64,000 nucleotides of DNA from Lineus longissimus (Eukaryota > Nemertea > Pilidiophora > Heteronemertea > Lineidae): NCBI RefSeq assembly GCF_910592395.1, contig NC_088317.1, positions 4,464,001-4,528,000 of the forward strand, written 5' to 3'. Of this stretch, positions 34,681-46,300 are shown in pieces. The notes below the pieces were generated by a model, which was given only the letters and a program-made list of their open reading frames with translations, was not told where the DNA came from and did no database searches. The position numbers and the translations under genes were made by a program. Positions within the stretch are counted from its first letter, which is position 1, and every line of letters begins with the position of its first letter.

Positions 34681-35671
34681 GCAGGCACTCGGTAAGCATG
34701 GTAAGTGTACATGCATGCCAACCCCAGGAATGCGGAGGTTGGGAAAGTCATATCTGTCAACCACATCGAAAGGGTTTCAACCTTATGGGCAGCGGGAATA
34801 GTGTCTCGAGACAATGTCTGGACTAGACTCATGACATTTACACTGTTCCTGTTCAGAGGGTGGTTCAGGGATGAATGAGTCAGAAAATGAGGTCTGCCAT
34901 CGGTTTCTAAAAAAGTTTTTATCTGAGGTGCCCTCTACAATGGAACAGGGTAATTATCATGAGTGCAAGTCAGTCATTGACCATTTATTAATTGCCCTTG
35001 GCCTCACTTGTTAGATTGAACTATTTATTTATAGAGAACTATAATAAGACTGTACTGTAAAGTAGATGATTCTGTCCTAATGAGTTAGACATGCTCAGAT
35101 TTTTCGTTGGCATATATATACGCTTTACAAGATATAAGTAGAAGTAGACCCAGGAGGAATCTGTTGAGATATTGTACTTTCAATCGCTCAAAAATAATGT
35201 CTAGTCCCCAATTTGAATTTGCAGTATTCATCTGTAGTTCTGAATAATCCTGAAAAAGTCTTACAAATCTGCAGTCATTCAGATTAATGCTGTTTTACTC
35301 AAAAACGTCTTATGCTGCTTATGCAAACTGGTGACCATACAGGGTGTCGCATGAATATTTAAAAGAAACAAAGACATGGTTGTATGGTTAATGTCTCTAA
35401 ACTTTCGTACTAGATTGTAGAACAGTAATGTTGCGCGATATTGCATCGATTGTGCGTTATATCACCACTTTCTAATGGGAAATGACGTTAATGGCGATAC
35501 AACGCAGAGGTGGCGATAAAATATCACGCAACGTTGAGTTGTTGTGGCGATATTGTGGTCAGTTTTCCGCAGCATTAGCTTTCCTATGTCCATGCAATGT
35601 GCCATAACACGAATGTCCTTCTCTTGGACATTCACTACAATCAAGAATTGATAAACACTCATCTCTATTTT

Positions 35672-36672
35672 ATAGAAATATGTGCTACCAACCTTTGAAA
35701 TATGTGCTACCAACCTTTGAAATATGTGCTACCAACCTTTGAAATATTAGCTACCAAACTTTGAAATATGTGCCACCAAACTTTGAAATATGTGCTACCA
35801 ACCTTTGAAATATAAGCTACCAACCTTTGAAATATTAGCTACCAAACTTTGAAATATGTGCTACCAACCTTTGAAATATAAGCTACCAACCTTTGAAATA
35901 TGTGCTACCAAACTTTGAAATATGTGCCACCAACCTTTGAAATATTAGCTACCAAACTTTAAAATATGTGCTACCAAACTTTGAAATATGTGCCACCAAC
36001 CTTTGAAATATTAGCTACCAAACTTTGAAATATGTGCTACCAACCTTTGAAATATAAGCTACCAACCTTTGAAATATCAGCTACCAAACTTTGAAATATG
36101 TGCTACCAACCTTTGAAATATAAGCTACCAACCTTTGAAATATGTGCTACCAAACTTTGAAATATGTGCCACCAACCTTTGAAATATTAGCTACCAAACT
36201 TTAAAATATGTGCTACCAAACTTTGAAATATGTGCCACCAAACTTTGAAATATTAGTTACCAAACTTTGAAATATGTGCCACCAAACTTTGAAATATTAG
36301 CTACCAAACTTTGAAATATGTGCCACCAAACTTTGAAATATTAGCTACCAAACTTTGAAATATGTGCCACCAAACTTTGAAATATTAGCTACCAAACTTT
36401 GAAATATGTGCCACCAAACTTTGAAATATCAGCTACCAAACTTTGAAATATGTGCCACCAACCTTTGAAATATTAGCTACCAAACTTTGAAATATGTGCC
36501 ACCAAACTTTGAAATATGTGCTACCAACCTTTGAAATATAAGCTACCAACCTTTGAAATATTAGCTACCAAACTTTGAAATATGTGCTACCAACCTTTGA
36601 AATATAAGCTACCAACCTTTGAAATATTAGCTACCAAACTTTGAAATATGTGCTACCAAGCTTTGAAATATG
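35672..36672. repeat. 22-bp minisatellite, ~45 units
   Basis: Direct units of the form TATGTGCTACCAACCTTTGA plus AA, varying at a few positions (GTG/TTA/TAA, CTA/CCA, ACC/AAC). A block of about 140 bp recurs at a distance near 242 bp (11 units), so the array grew partly by larger duplications. Each unit has CTTTGAA. It lies about 2.2 kb upstream of the MPI start. Confidence 0.92.
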
Positions 36673-37589
36673 TGCTAACAATATCAGCTTTGCTGATAAT
36701 GGCGAAAAAATATGACTGCGCAATGGAAAATTTGATTGAAGTTACTGTTATACAGGCTTGAGAAAATGCTAAATTTTAGGTACACTTATATTGCAATTTC
36801 TTTTAACTGCGAAATAAAATATTTGCAGATATTTCCCGGTATCATTTTGTATACTGTACCATTTGTTGGATTATATCTATTTTGTTAGGTATTCTGTTTC
36901 AAATTAACCCTTTGACTTCCTCTGGCCATTTTGCTCAAGACAGAAAAATGTCTGAAAATTTGAAATGTTATCGAAACCATGTCACATGGGTATTCATTTG
37001 AAAGCACTCGATGAGAGTTTTCCAATGATTCCATATGTGATAAACTTTAGATTCTCTTTGTTGTTTTGTTTACATTTTCAAATTTGTCAAATATGCCTTG
37101 GCAGTGAAAGGGTGAAGCAATCATTGATATTTATGCCACAGCGCAATGCAACACAGGCAACTTTCAAAGTGAGCCAAAAATAACTTTACATGTTACGCAG
37201 ATTTATTTTTGGTGAGGCCGATGGTCAACCCTTCATGTTACTTCCGTTTCATTATCATGATGCCTACCTCAGTTTGAGCCAAAAGGAGGCCTAATGCATT
37301 ATACATAGACCACTGTGCAACATTGTAACCAAGGTGTTTCAGAATGCTGATTCCCTCTCTCAGTCTTGATATTTGTGTCATACTTTCTACTTTTGAGTTC
37401 TACATGTATAATCATGATAGATTTGATAGGTCAGCATCCATATGTACAGATTGGAGACAAAACTGGGATTGTTAGCAATAAACTAATCGCTTAAAAAGCA
37501 GTCTCTTTCTTTTGTTGATGAGGGTGCACCCTTGTCCAATGCGCCACCAGAGGAGTTCCCCAAAAAGTCCGACATTGCATAAGTCAGAA

Positions 37590-37805
37590 GTATCGCAAGT
37601 CTGACTTTGAAAATGTATCACAATTCAGACATCCCACAAGTCCGAAGCACCATAAGTCCGACATCTCACAAGTCCAACATTCAGAGAAAGGTACCATAAT
37701 GTAAGTCTGAAGTACCATAAGTCCGACATCTCACAAGTCCAACATTCAGAGAAAGGTACCATAATGTAAGTCTGAAGTACCATAAGTCCGACATCTCATA
37801 GTCCG
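37590..37805. repeat. 65-bp tandem repeat
   Basis: About three units containing CATAAGTCCGACATCTCACA, AGTCCAACATTCAGAG and GGTACCATAATGTAAG. Landmarks at 37651 and 37716 give a 65-bp period. Upstream words on the AAGTCCGA theme are degenerate units. Confidence 0.75.
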
Positions 37806-38825
37806 ACAATAAGGCTTTGTTTGTCCTTGGGATCTATTTGAAATCAAAATTCTCGGCAAACAGCACCAATGACATCATCAAATCTCATCGAAATAAAAGG
37901 CGGGAAAATGGCAATGCTGTGGGTGACTGCCGCTCCTCTTACTTCAAATGAAATGGGAATTTGTTGGTGATTACCAATGCTGTTGAGATTGTGAAGAATA
38001 AAAAAATGCTATCTTGTTTCCTGGATACAATCCAATGTCAGCATTACTCCTTTGGGTAACTGACGGGGGGGGGGGGGGCTGAGGTACACTCTTGGATAGA
38101 ACCCAACGCCATTTCTCCAATATCAGTCCTCATAGATTTGACTGTACCACTCTCTTTGTGATGTGACGTCTTCCCTGATGACGTCCTCCCATTACATCCG
38201 GAAAACTCCATTGACTTGTAGCAGTACCTCAACTCAAGAAGTGACGTGTGACGCAACTCCCTGAGAGGCCAGTTCTCTTCAACATAATCACATCAACCCC
38301 GAGGTTCACGGCTCTGCCCCAATAGTATGCCATGCCTTGCCCTTTGTTGAATTAATCAGGGCAAGGTGAAACCTTTTGTAATACTGAATTTATCAGTCAT
38401 CAGGTCCACAGATTCACTGTTCCAATCCTTGTGACATTGTTGATGGAGGAAAAGGAAGAAATCAAATATGAGGAAATGTTTATATTAAAATCATCTGACC
38501 AGGTCTACAACATGCATGTTCACAGTTCGGGATCCCAAGGCTAACTAAATTTGGAGGGAAACTCAGTAGACCAGGAAAACTATACAAACAATATAGCTGA
38601 TAAAGCACATGCAATGAAATGACATAAGGCTCAGGGACCGTGAAGGCCCAAAATAACCTGAGCTAAACCATTGGTCATAGCCGACTTAAAGGGGGAATAA
38701 ACTCTTCAAACTGTTCAAATTGAACCTGTTGCACTTTGAAGGACCGAAGAATGTCTTTGACTGCATGCCCGGGCAGGCAGGAAAATGCCACGTCGTAACA
38801 ACATTGAAGCAGACGCAAATTCAAG

Positions 38826-38850
38826 ATGGCGACCAGCTCCGAAAATTTTG
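38826..38850 (+). CDS. MPI: MPI exon 1
   Basis: 25 nt coding MATSSENF plus one base before GTGAGT. The start is set by the in-frame join to [14 protein letters not shown] in exon 2. Confidence 0.85.
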
Positions 38851-41800
38851 GTGAGTGGTCTTCATATTACGAATTTACCAGCAACCTGGATGAATTAGAT
38901 TGAACTAGACACGTTCAGATTGAAGAATATATGCTACTCTGCATATCTTATATGTTGTCACATGTTTTATAGCGTTCGTTTGCTCACCAGCTTACTACAA
39001 ACGTTGTCCAGTGTGCTTGTCATCACTTGTTACATACAATATAGGCCTACAGGTTGTCCCAAAACAGGTAGTCCTATACCGGATGTCTTGGGCTTGTAAG
39101 TTCTGATCACATACGACACTTAACATTAACAAGTTGGCCCGGAAGTTGCGATGGTACGTTTAGACAATGGGAGACTGCTAAAATGTGGAATCTGCAAAGC
39201 GAGGATGCAATCATTCCCAATGCCACATTTTAGCAGTCTCCCATTGGCCATTGTCTAAAATAAACCGTACCGTCGCAACTTCCAGGGCCAACTTCTTAAG
39301 TGTCGTATTTTAATGAGGTTGATAATACTCCCAAACCTTGTTGCATTGTTTACCGTATTTGACCATGAAGACTTATGGAGTAGCCCATCGATTCAATATC
39401 TTCATTGGGCATTGCCCTGTACCCTACAGTACTTTTTGACATCATGACAGATAGTGATACACTACCAGCCCCCAAACACTTCACATTTCTTCGTATTCAT
39501 TTTCACACTTGTCATTTTAGACTAGTTTTGACAAATATGAAATATCACAAAGTTTACAAAGTTTACAATCATCATGTTCAGGCAAGGTATATTTAGAAGG
39601 GCACTGTACCAATAACCTTACTATTTAGTATTCTAATCTAAACTAAAAATTGAAAAATTAAAGTCAATCTTAATTCTTACTTTTTATTTCACCCTCTGAA
39701 CCTGGGGAAACAATCAGGATGCCCATAAACCAAATAGTATAATAACCTTGGCCTGAGTGTTTATTTGACTGGCAGCCAGTGCAACTCACTCCAGTGAATA
39801 TTCTCTGTGATGGCAGACAAGTAGAGATTTGAGCATCTGCTTCCCATTATCAATATCATACATGAGATTAGGTTGAATAGAACCCCAGGTCTGGAAATTT
39901 AAAAATGCTTGTTGAATTGCCCACTCAAGCTGTTGAATCATGTGCCATTATTTGTCTACCAGTCGAAGTTAACTGGGAGGAGTACTCAAAACAGTTTGAC
40001 AAATATGACAAAACAGGTGAGCTGCAATAATGCACTTGCAGGATACTGGAACAAAACATCTCTCATTTGTTGGGTGCTTATTGCTCCCAAGGATAGGTCC
40101 CCAGATAAGAATTAGCTTGAGTTGAATGCCAGAATTTACAGGAATGCAAGCCTGACCTTGACTTGATGTCTGATTTGAGCTAAAGGTGTTAAGGGGCATA
40201 TTTGGACATTTCAACAACTAGAAAACACTTCACAAGGGTCAAAAATATCATTTTGACTCCCCCCCCTTAATTTGGGTGGGTATGCAATTGAGAGCAGTGC
40301 ATAAGTCTTTAAAAATAACTCATGTTATCCCCTATGCTATGTCTTCATCTTTCAGTGTTCCCTCTGAAGTGTGCTGTCAAGAACAACGCTTGGGGCCGCC
40401 TGGGAGCAAGCAGTGAAGTGGCTAAACTCCGTCAGGGGTCAGACCCAGACTTCAAATATGATGAGGAGACACCTTATGCAGAGGTAGGTGGAAATTGGAT
40501 GAACTTTGCTGATTGAATCCTAAAGGGTCATTCCCAAAGAAGGGTTATGCATGTCTGTGTCCGTGGAGATTTTTTAATGGCCTTCACACAGTCTACCCTG
40601 CATGCAGGCGGTGGCAGTGAGCAGCTTCAATCCATTGAGACTCCAGGCCATTACACCGCAGTGCCTCTGAAATTGACAATGAACCAATGTAACAGATTTC
40701 AGTGGTTATTCATTGATGAGCTGTTGCATTGATGTACATATAGATCTATCATATGTACATGATGTATAACAAGTAATCTCTCAAAGTGATCAATAGTCTC
40801 CTCTTAAAAGCTTTGTTTTGACATTGCCTTTTTACATGTTTTAGAGATGCCATTATCAGTGATATACGGGCTCATCGCAAAATTCACCCGAAAAAAAATG
40901 CCTGCAAAATTTTTGTGTTTACAATATTGCTTTGCTGTTTCAGTTATGGATGGGTACCCACCCAAATGGACCGTCAGTGATAAGCAACTCCCAGGTAGAG
41001 CCGTCTGCTCTGAAAGATTGGATCAAGAAAAACCCGGAAAGTCTCGGTGAAAAAGTTCTCCTGAAATTCGGTGACGATCTTCCGTTCCTGTTCAAGGTGT
41101 TGTCAGTGAATAAGGGTTTGTCTATACAGGCTCATCCTAATAAGGTAGCTATCTCTCGGCACGATATTGGTTTGATATGTTTTGTTACAAATGACTAGTA
41201 GTAGCATATACAGTAGAACCAACTCTCTGTCATTGACACCCTCGGACTGACAAGTGCCGGCCTGAATAGAGAGTTCAGGGTCATTGTGCATCTATTGTGG
41301 CATAAATTGCTCTATCCGAGACCTTCAGCAACAGGCCAAGTTGAGGAAAAGTTGGAAAGCCCTATTATACTAGTCCTGAGACTTCTTTGTAAAGTCATTT
41401 GTTACATTCTTTTCTTCTCACCTATTAGAGCCATGCCGAGAAGCTTCACGCTTCCCAGCCAGACAAGTATGCCGATCCGAATCACAAACCAGAGATGGCC
41501 ATAGCCCTGACTGAATTCGAGGGATTGTGCGGGTTTAGACCAATAGCAGAAATAGCAAGCTACATTGAAGGTCAGTATGGCTATGCGTAACAAAAACATA
41601 CTGTCTGTCTAGTGAGCATCCAAAAATTCCAATCACGGAAGACACCTTAGGCTGCAGTTCCAGTAAAAAAGCTCTGGTGAATGCTGAAGAGCCTTTGTGT
41701 TTCATATCATGATTCAAAACAAATCATCATATCAATCATATCATCTTACTGGCGTCGTATTGGATTTTTGTCGGAGGTGTGGAGTCCTCTCTAGGCCACT

Positions 41801-44644
41801 GTCAACCTATGTGGGATCTTTACTCGCCCTGGCATAGACACTTCAGGTACAAGGGACCACAGCTTTTTGTCTCATCGGACAGACTCTCAAACATCTTACG
41901 TGTTGTGTATATGTGTTATGAATAGCAAGGAATTTTAGTTCCTTGAAAGTCACGCCAGTTCATCCAGAAATATGATCCTGGGTTCTCCCATCAGTGTCAA
42001 CTGACATCAGTGTTAACTGACATCAGTGTTAACTGACATCAGTGTTAACTGACATCAGTGTTAACTGACATCAGTGTAAACTAACATTAGTGTTAACTGA
42101 CATCAGTGTTAACTGACATCAGTGTTAACTGACATCAGTGTTAACTGACATCAGTGTTAACTGACATCAGTGTTAACTGACATCAGTGTTAACTGACATC
42201 AGTGTAAACTAACATTAGTGTTAACTGACATCAGTGTTAACTGACATCAGTGTTAACTGACATCAGTGTTAACTGACATTAGTGTTAACTGACATCAGTG
42301 TTAACAAGTATTGATTAGACTTGGTGTTAACTGCTAGGCTCTGAGGCTGCTCAATCCTAAATCTCTCATTCACCCTATCTAGGTATACCCGAGTTGCGAG
42401 CGGTAGTTGGCGAGGGGCCTTCAGCTGCCTTGTTGAACAATAACGGCGTTGATGGAACCACACCCGCGCTGCTGGCGGCCCAAAAAGCATGCTTCAAGGG
42501 ATTGATGACGTGCGAGGTGGAAACTGTTGAGAAGAATCTTGTGAAATTGGTTCAGAGGATACAAGCCATGGGTGAGTAAATGGTTTGAAAAGGGTACCTA
42601 ACTGTTTGGATATGAATTTGCATTTTATTTTCTTGTGTGGCCACTATACTCGGGTTCAAAGATTGGAATCTGCGGTGAACCACGCACTTGATAAATATTT
42701 GAAATAGTTTTGTGGTGGATGCCATCATGCATTCTGATGTCCCAGCATAGACTTCACAATGCCGGCAAGCTTGCCAACCTTTTGCTACGCTCTTATATTT
42801 GGTGACGTGACGTCATGACGTCATTGTCGTGGCCAGTGGTGATGTATAATCGCATTAAAATTCTTGGCTGCGAGTCTATTCGTTATTTGGGTGTTACTCA
42901 GTATTTGATGGTACATTTCACGGCATTTCTTACCAATAAAACTTTGTGGATAATTATAACAGGCATGACTGACCATATATTAAAAATAAATAGCCATAAT
43001 TACTTCAACCATCCACTTGTATTTTCAGATCCTGAGTCGACTGAATTCCACAAACACAACGGAGAACTTCTCCTTCGTCTGAACACACAATATCCAGGCG
43101 ACGTTGGTTGTTTCGTCATCTATTTCCTGAATCGCACCGTGCTACAGCCGGGCCAGGCCATATTCCTTGAGGCCAATCTGCCTCATGCCTATCTCGATGG
43201 AAGTAAGTTCATGGTCACTAAGGACGAAATGTCAAATCGGTAGTCAAAACCTAACTGAATTTTGCGTAGGGAACTTTTGAGATTCACGTTAAGACAGACA
43301 GTCCAGTTTTAGAAACAAAGTCGGCTGTCCTTGAGTGTTCTACCACAGAGCTAACTCAAACTCGTCGTGATCAGCACATTACACCCGTGCTCAGGAGGCT
43401 ACACTGGCTTCCTATTCCTCAAAGAATTGACCTCAAGGTGTCACTCCTTTTGTTTAAGTGCGAAGCTGACCTTGCCCCATGCTATCTATCAGATATTGTG
43501 CCACTGTATGAACCCACCCGATCCCTGAGGTCCCAGAACCTAGGTTTGCTCCAAGTACCCAGGTACCGCCTGGCATCATATGGTGGCAGAAGTTTTGTGG
43601 TGTATGCTACACAACTCTGGAACAGACTAGACATGAATGTGCGAAATACTCCAACTGTGAGCACATTCAAAAAGGTGCTGAAATCGAGATTATGGTGACT
43701 TTATTTTCAAAGCGCAGCCGAGCAATCATACGTTATTGGATAATTGCGCTATATTATAAGTCTTATGTGAATTGAATTGAATTGAATTCTACCACAGAGC
43801 CCCAGAGCTTAGTGGTCAGGGTGGTGTCCTTTGGCGGTATTTCTCTCCATTCTTCATTAGGGAGTGTGATGAACTAACTTCAGGGTGATCATAATTATTT
43901 GTGCTTGTCGATTTCAGATTGCATCGAGTGTATGGCGTGCTCTGACAACGTCGTTCGGTGCGGTTTGACGCCCAAATTCAAAGATGTACCAACACTTTGT
44001 GAAATGCTCAACTATAACGGGAAACCTTCCGCCGACAATCTCTTTCCCAGTGTGCAGGACAGCAGCGACCCCTACGTGACAGTCTATAATCCTCCAGTCC
44101 CCGATTTTGCTGTTTGCAAGATTGAGGTAAGAAAAAGCAGTTTGTGGCAGAATTTTCTGGTCCTTAGGGAAAAAGGGCAAGTTTTGGTGAAAGGGGATGA
44201 TTGTGTGTGTCGGAAATGCTAATAGCATGGTAGGAAAACCAGTAGGATACCATCAAAACTAGCCACTGTTACTAGCGGCCACTGTCACTAAGGTATTCCA
44301 TTGTTGTGATAGGGGTATGATATCAATTTTCTGTGAGATTTGAGGTCATTTTGACCCTTACCCTAGTGAAAATCATGGCTGCCTATTGGGTTGCCAGTAT
44401 CCCATTTGTATCATTCCTGTAGTCTCCCTTTAATAAATTTCAGGTCCCCGAGTCTGTCTCAGAGTATACCATCTCACCAAAAGATAGCGCTAGTATCGTG
44501 TTAGTCATCGAAGGAGAGGCACAATCGGATGTGGGGCCATTCCAGCGAGGATCAACCATATTCATATCTGCTCATAAGAGCGTTACGATAAAAAAGAAGA
44601 AAGGAGCTTCTCTGCTGATGTTTAGAGCTTATTGTGAACTCTAA
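38826..44644 (+). CDS. MPI: Mannose-6-phosphate isomerase (complete, 8 exons)
   Basis: Exons: 38826-38850, 40356-40483, 40944-41144, 41429-41570, 42383-42571, 43029-43202, 43918-44126 and 44444-44644. They give 422 residues, against 423 in human MPI. The enzyme is the cytosolic type I zinc isomerase that interconverts fructose-6-phosphate and mannose-6-phosphate and feeds GDP-mannose and N-glycan synthesis. Zinc ligands are all present: Q113 and H115 in QAHPNK, E140 in [13 protein letters not shown], and H281 in LPHAYLDG. Also seen are the N-terminal CAVKNNAWG and [15 protein letters not shown], and the LTPKF catalytic-loop region. The start ATG lies in CAAGATGGCGAC, a near-consensus YY1/TISU context. 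Intron 6 carries a truncated LINE and intron 4 a 16-bp minisatellite. A candidate AATAAA is at 45736-45741. Transcription converges on EMSY. Confidence 0.97.
39113..39309. mobile_element. MITE, AGACTGCTAAAATGTGG family, copy 2
   Basis: Long terminal inverted repeats running from ATACGACACTTAA through GTTGGCCCGGAAGTTGCGA to the AATGGGAGACTGCTAAAATG core. The right end mirrors them, ending AAGTGTCGTAT. It lies in MPI intron 1 and is more complete than the copy at 33786-33965. Confidence 0.88.
40356..40483 (+). CDS. MPI: MPI exon 2
   Basis: Encodes [20 protein letters not shown] to DEETPYAE, the N-terminal part of the cupin-like catalytic half. Confidence 0.96.
40944..41144 (+). CDS. MPI: MPI exon 3 (zinc ligands Q, H)
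   Basis: Encodes [13 protein letters not shown] through [20 protein letters not shown] to NK. QAHP gives two of the four zinc ligands. Phase 0 on both sides. Confidence 0.97.
41211..41281 (+). mobile_element. pogo/Tigger-like MITE remnant, copy 5
   Basis: CAGTAGAACCAACTCTCTG follows TA. After about 30 bp of family interior it closes with AATAGAGAGTTCAGGG. Only about 70 bp remain. Confidence 0.5.
41429..41570 (+). CDS. MPI: MPI exon 4 (zinc ligand E)
   Basis: Encodes [37 protein letters not shown] and [10 protein letters not shown]. The Glu of KPEMA is a zinc ligand. Confidence 0.97.
41995..42305. repeat. 16-bp minisatellite with 8-unit duplication
   Basis: About 19 direct copies of ACTGACATCAGTGTTA. 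A variant pair (GTAAACTAACATTAG) recurs at 42076 and 42203, about eight units apart, so a 128-bp block was duplicated. Each unit has TGACATCA. Located in MPI intron 4. Confidence 0.92.
42383..42571 (+). CDS. MPI: MPI exon 5
   Basis: Encodes [19 protein letters not shown] to [20 protein letters not shown], the helical insert of type I isomerases. This is the least conserved part of the protein. Phase 1 at both ends. Confidence 0.93.
43029..43202 (+). CDS. MPI: MPI exon 6 (zinc ligand H)
   Basis: Encodes [20 protein letters not shown] to [13 protein letters not shown]. The His of PHAYL is the fourth zinc ligand. The donor is taken after GATGGAA, before GTAAGT, making the junction residue Asn. 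Confidence 0.95.
43338..43800 (+). mobile_element. 5'-truncated LINE with 14-bp target duplication
   Basis: TTCTACCACAGAGC occurs at 43338-43351 and again at 43787-43800. Between them is 435 bp encoding an intact C-terminal stretch of a LINE ORF2 ([57 protein letters not shown]). After its stop comes a 3' tail of ATTGA repeats. The HWLP...RID and FxxxxxxLWN pattern is typical of L2/CR1-like elements. It lies in MPI intron 6. Confidence 0.9.
43918..44126 (+). CDS. MPI: MPI exon 7
   Basis: Encodes [37 protein letters not shown] and [13 protein letters not shown]. Ends in phase 0. Confidence 0.97.
44444..44644 (+). CDS. MPI: MPI exon 8, C-terminus
   Basis: Encodes [40 protein letters not shown] and [11 protein letters not shown], then TAA. 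Ends as a C-terminal cupin strand, at the family's normal length. Confidence 0.96.
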   Translation, partial: VPESVSEYTISPKDSASIVLVIEGEAQSDVGPFQRGSTIFISAHKSVTIKKKKGASLLMFRAYCEL

Positions 44645-45760
44645 TTTATCATCAGAGCTGCGATAAGCTTTGACAGGTCTGAAGGCACCGCGTTTTTGCA
44701 GTATACAGGAAGAACCATGGTGTACTGCATATATCATGATTAGTTGTACTTACTGTCTTTTTGTGGTAATGTTAAGTTTGTCTTCATGCAGCTGATTTGC
44801 TTGTTTGTGAGAACAGCTGTTTTCCATACACATAAGACTTCGTCCATTGAAAATTTATTTTCACTGTGGAATTTTCATAAAAATTACCTTAAAACTGGTC
44901 AAATATCAATTTTCCCTGTTTTTCGGTCATTTCAAGACATGAGTGATGTAGAATATTCGTTTTGTATGAAACTGCAACACACAAGATGGATATATGTCAG
45001 TTTTTATGTGGAGATATTAGGGAATAGATGTTGTTAAGTTTTCACAAAGTTTATAGCTTTTGGAAATACCTACAGGCAATGTACAGTGGGTGTATTGTGG
45101 GATGTCTTACTTTGTAAACAGAGTATACCTTAAATTCACAGTCCCTGAAGACCTGTTTAGGTACCTTGCCTTCAGCTTTTGCTATAGGTGAGTCCAGAGT
45201 CCAAGAATATTCATGTGGTTTTTGCTAGTAAACTAATGAACCTCCCTCTATCAAGAACACCCTGAGGTCTGAAATGCAAGTAAGATTTGGAGAGGAACAC
45301 CTTTTTAAGAGGACGCTCTAAGGAGTGGCAAGTGTGATCCGTAATAGAGAGTTGTCCTGATTACAGGTGTCAATTTCAATAGAATGGACACACTGGACCA
45401 CAATTAGTGATAGAGATGGTGTGCCACTAGTATAGGTGTTGTTAGGGCAGTTCCACTGTATATTTTCTCAAAATGCGAAATTAAAATCAATATTTCGGAT
45501 AAAGGAATGTTTCTCTATGTCACACTATCATGCTACCTCGTGCTTGTAGATCAGGCCACATGTGGTGCACATATATGTTTATTTACTCGTATCTATTACA
45601 ATTCTCATTAACAGTGCTTGTATTTATGATTTATAATATGTTAAGTAAAATAACGTTTCATTTATTATAGTGTCATGAATTCTCCATGGTGAATTCAGAT
45701 TACACCATGATGAATCTTAGTATGTTCAATACATGAATAAATAAGTATAATGATAATCAA
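44645..45760 (+). other. Probable MPI 3' UTR and flank
   Basis: AT-rich sequence with a degenerate pogo-like MITE at 45232-45458 and a candidate AATAAA at 45736-45741. There is no coding signal. The UTR end is inferred from the signal only. Confidence 0.45.
45232..45458 (-). mobile_element. pogo/Tigger-like MITE, copy 6, degenerate
   Basis: The left part has TGAACCTCCCTCTATCAAGA and the right part ends GGGCAGTTCCACTG before TA. Interior words (GAGGTC, AATAGAGAG, GTCCTGATTA, AATTTCAAT) match the family. Confidence 0.55.
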
Positions 45761-46300
45761 GTTGTTTTTCATCGAGGTTTCGAGAGGTTGAAGTCACGCC
45801 ATGAAAACCCCCTCTAGCTATCCACAACATGCGTGACTCCCCCTCGAAACTCTATATCATGAAAAAGTTACGGAGCGAATCCACACACGATTTTTTTTGA
45901 TTTCCCAGCACTTAGAAGAATTTCTATACATATATTTAAAACACATACGGGACTGGACCGCTTGCCTTCTGTTCCGTACTTCTTGCAGATCAGTTTCTCC
46001 TCTTCGGCATTCAACAAAAAATGAAAATAAATCACAACTTCATTGTAGGTGCTTTTATTGACAATGAAAACAAATCACAACTACATTGTATGTGCTTTTA
46101 TTGACATGAAATAATCAACCTATTACATAATCAACCTATTACAAAAATAATCAACCTATTACAAAAATTTGTTAAACTACATTCTATCACTTTATGCAAG
46201 TCGTCGACCTCAGTGCATATGAAAGATCTAACATCGGCAAAAAAACCTCCACACTTTATACAACTAACACTACACCTAAAAGACCCAACTCATTCCATTC
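45761..46300. other. Flank of the 65-bp satellite
   Basis: Two adjacent ~45-bp direct copies carry AAATCACAACT, CATTGTA and GTGCTTTTATTGACA near 46028-46110. A triple repeat of AATCAACCTATTAC follows at about 46107-46165. No gene seen. Confidence 0.5.

Larger units (their letters stand above)
33146..38825. other. Glycogenin-MPI intergenic region
   Basis: No gene recognised. It contains nested MITEs (33770-34104), a dispersed repeat tail (34550-34680), a 1 kb 22-bp minisatellite (35672-36672), and a 65-bp tandem repeat (37590-37805). The MPI promoter must lie near the right end. No TATA box is evident. Confidence 0.55.

Noticed and set aside
35672-36672. CRISPR-like array
   Set aside because: The 22-bp units abut without unique spacers and the context is a eukaryotic intergenic region. 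The same holds for the 16-bp and 107-bp arrays.
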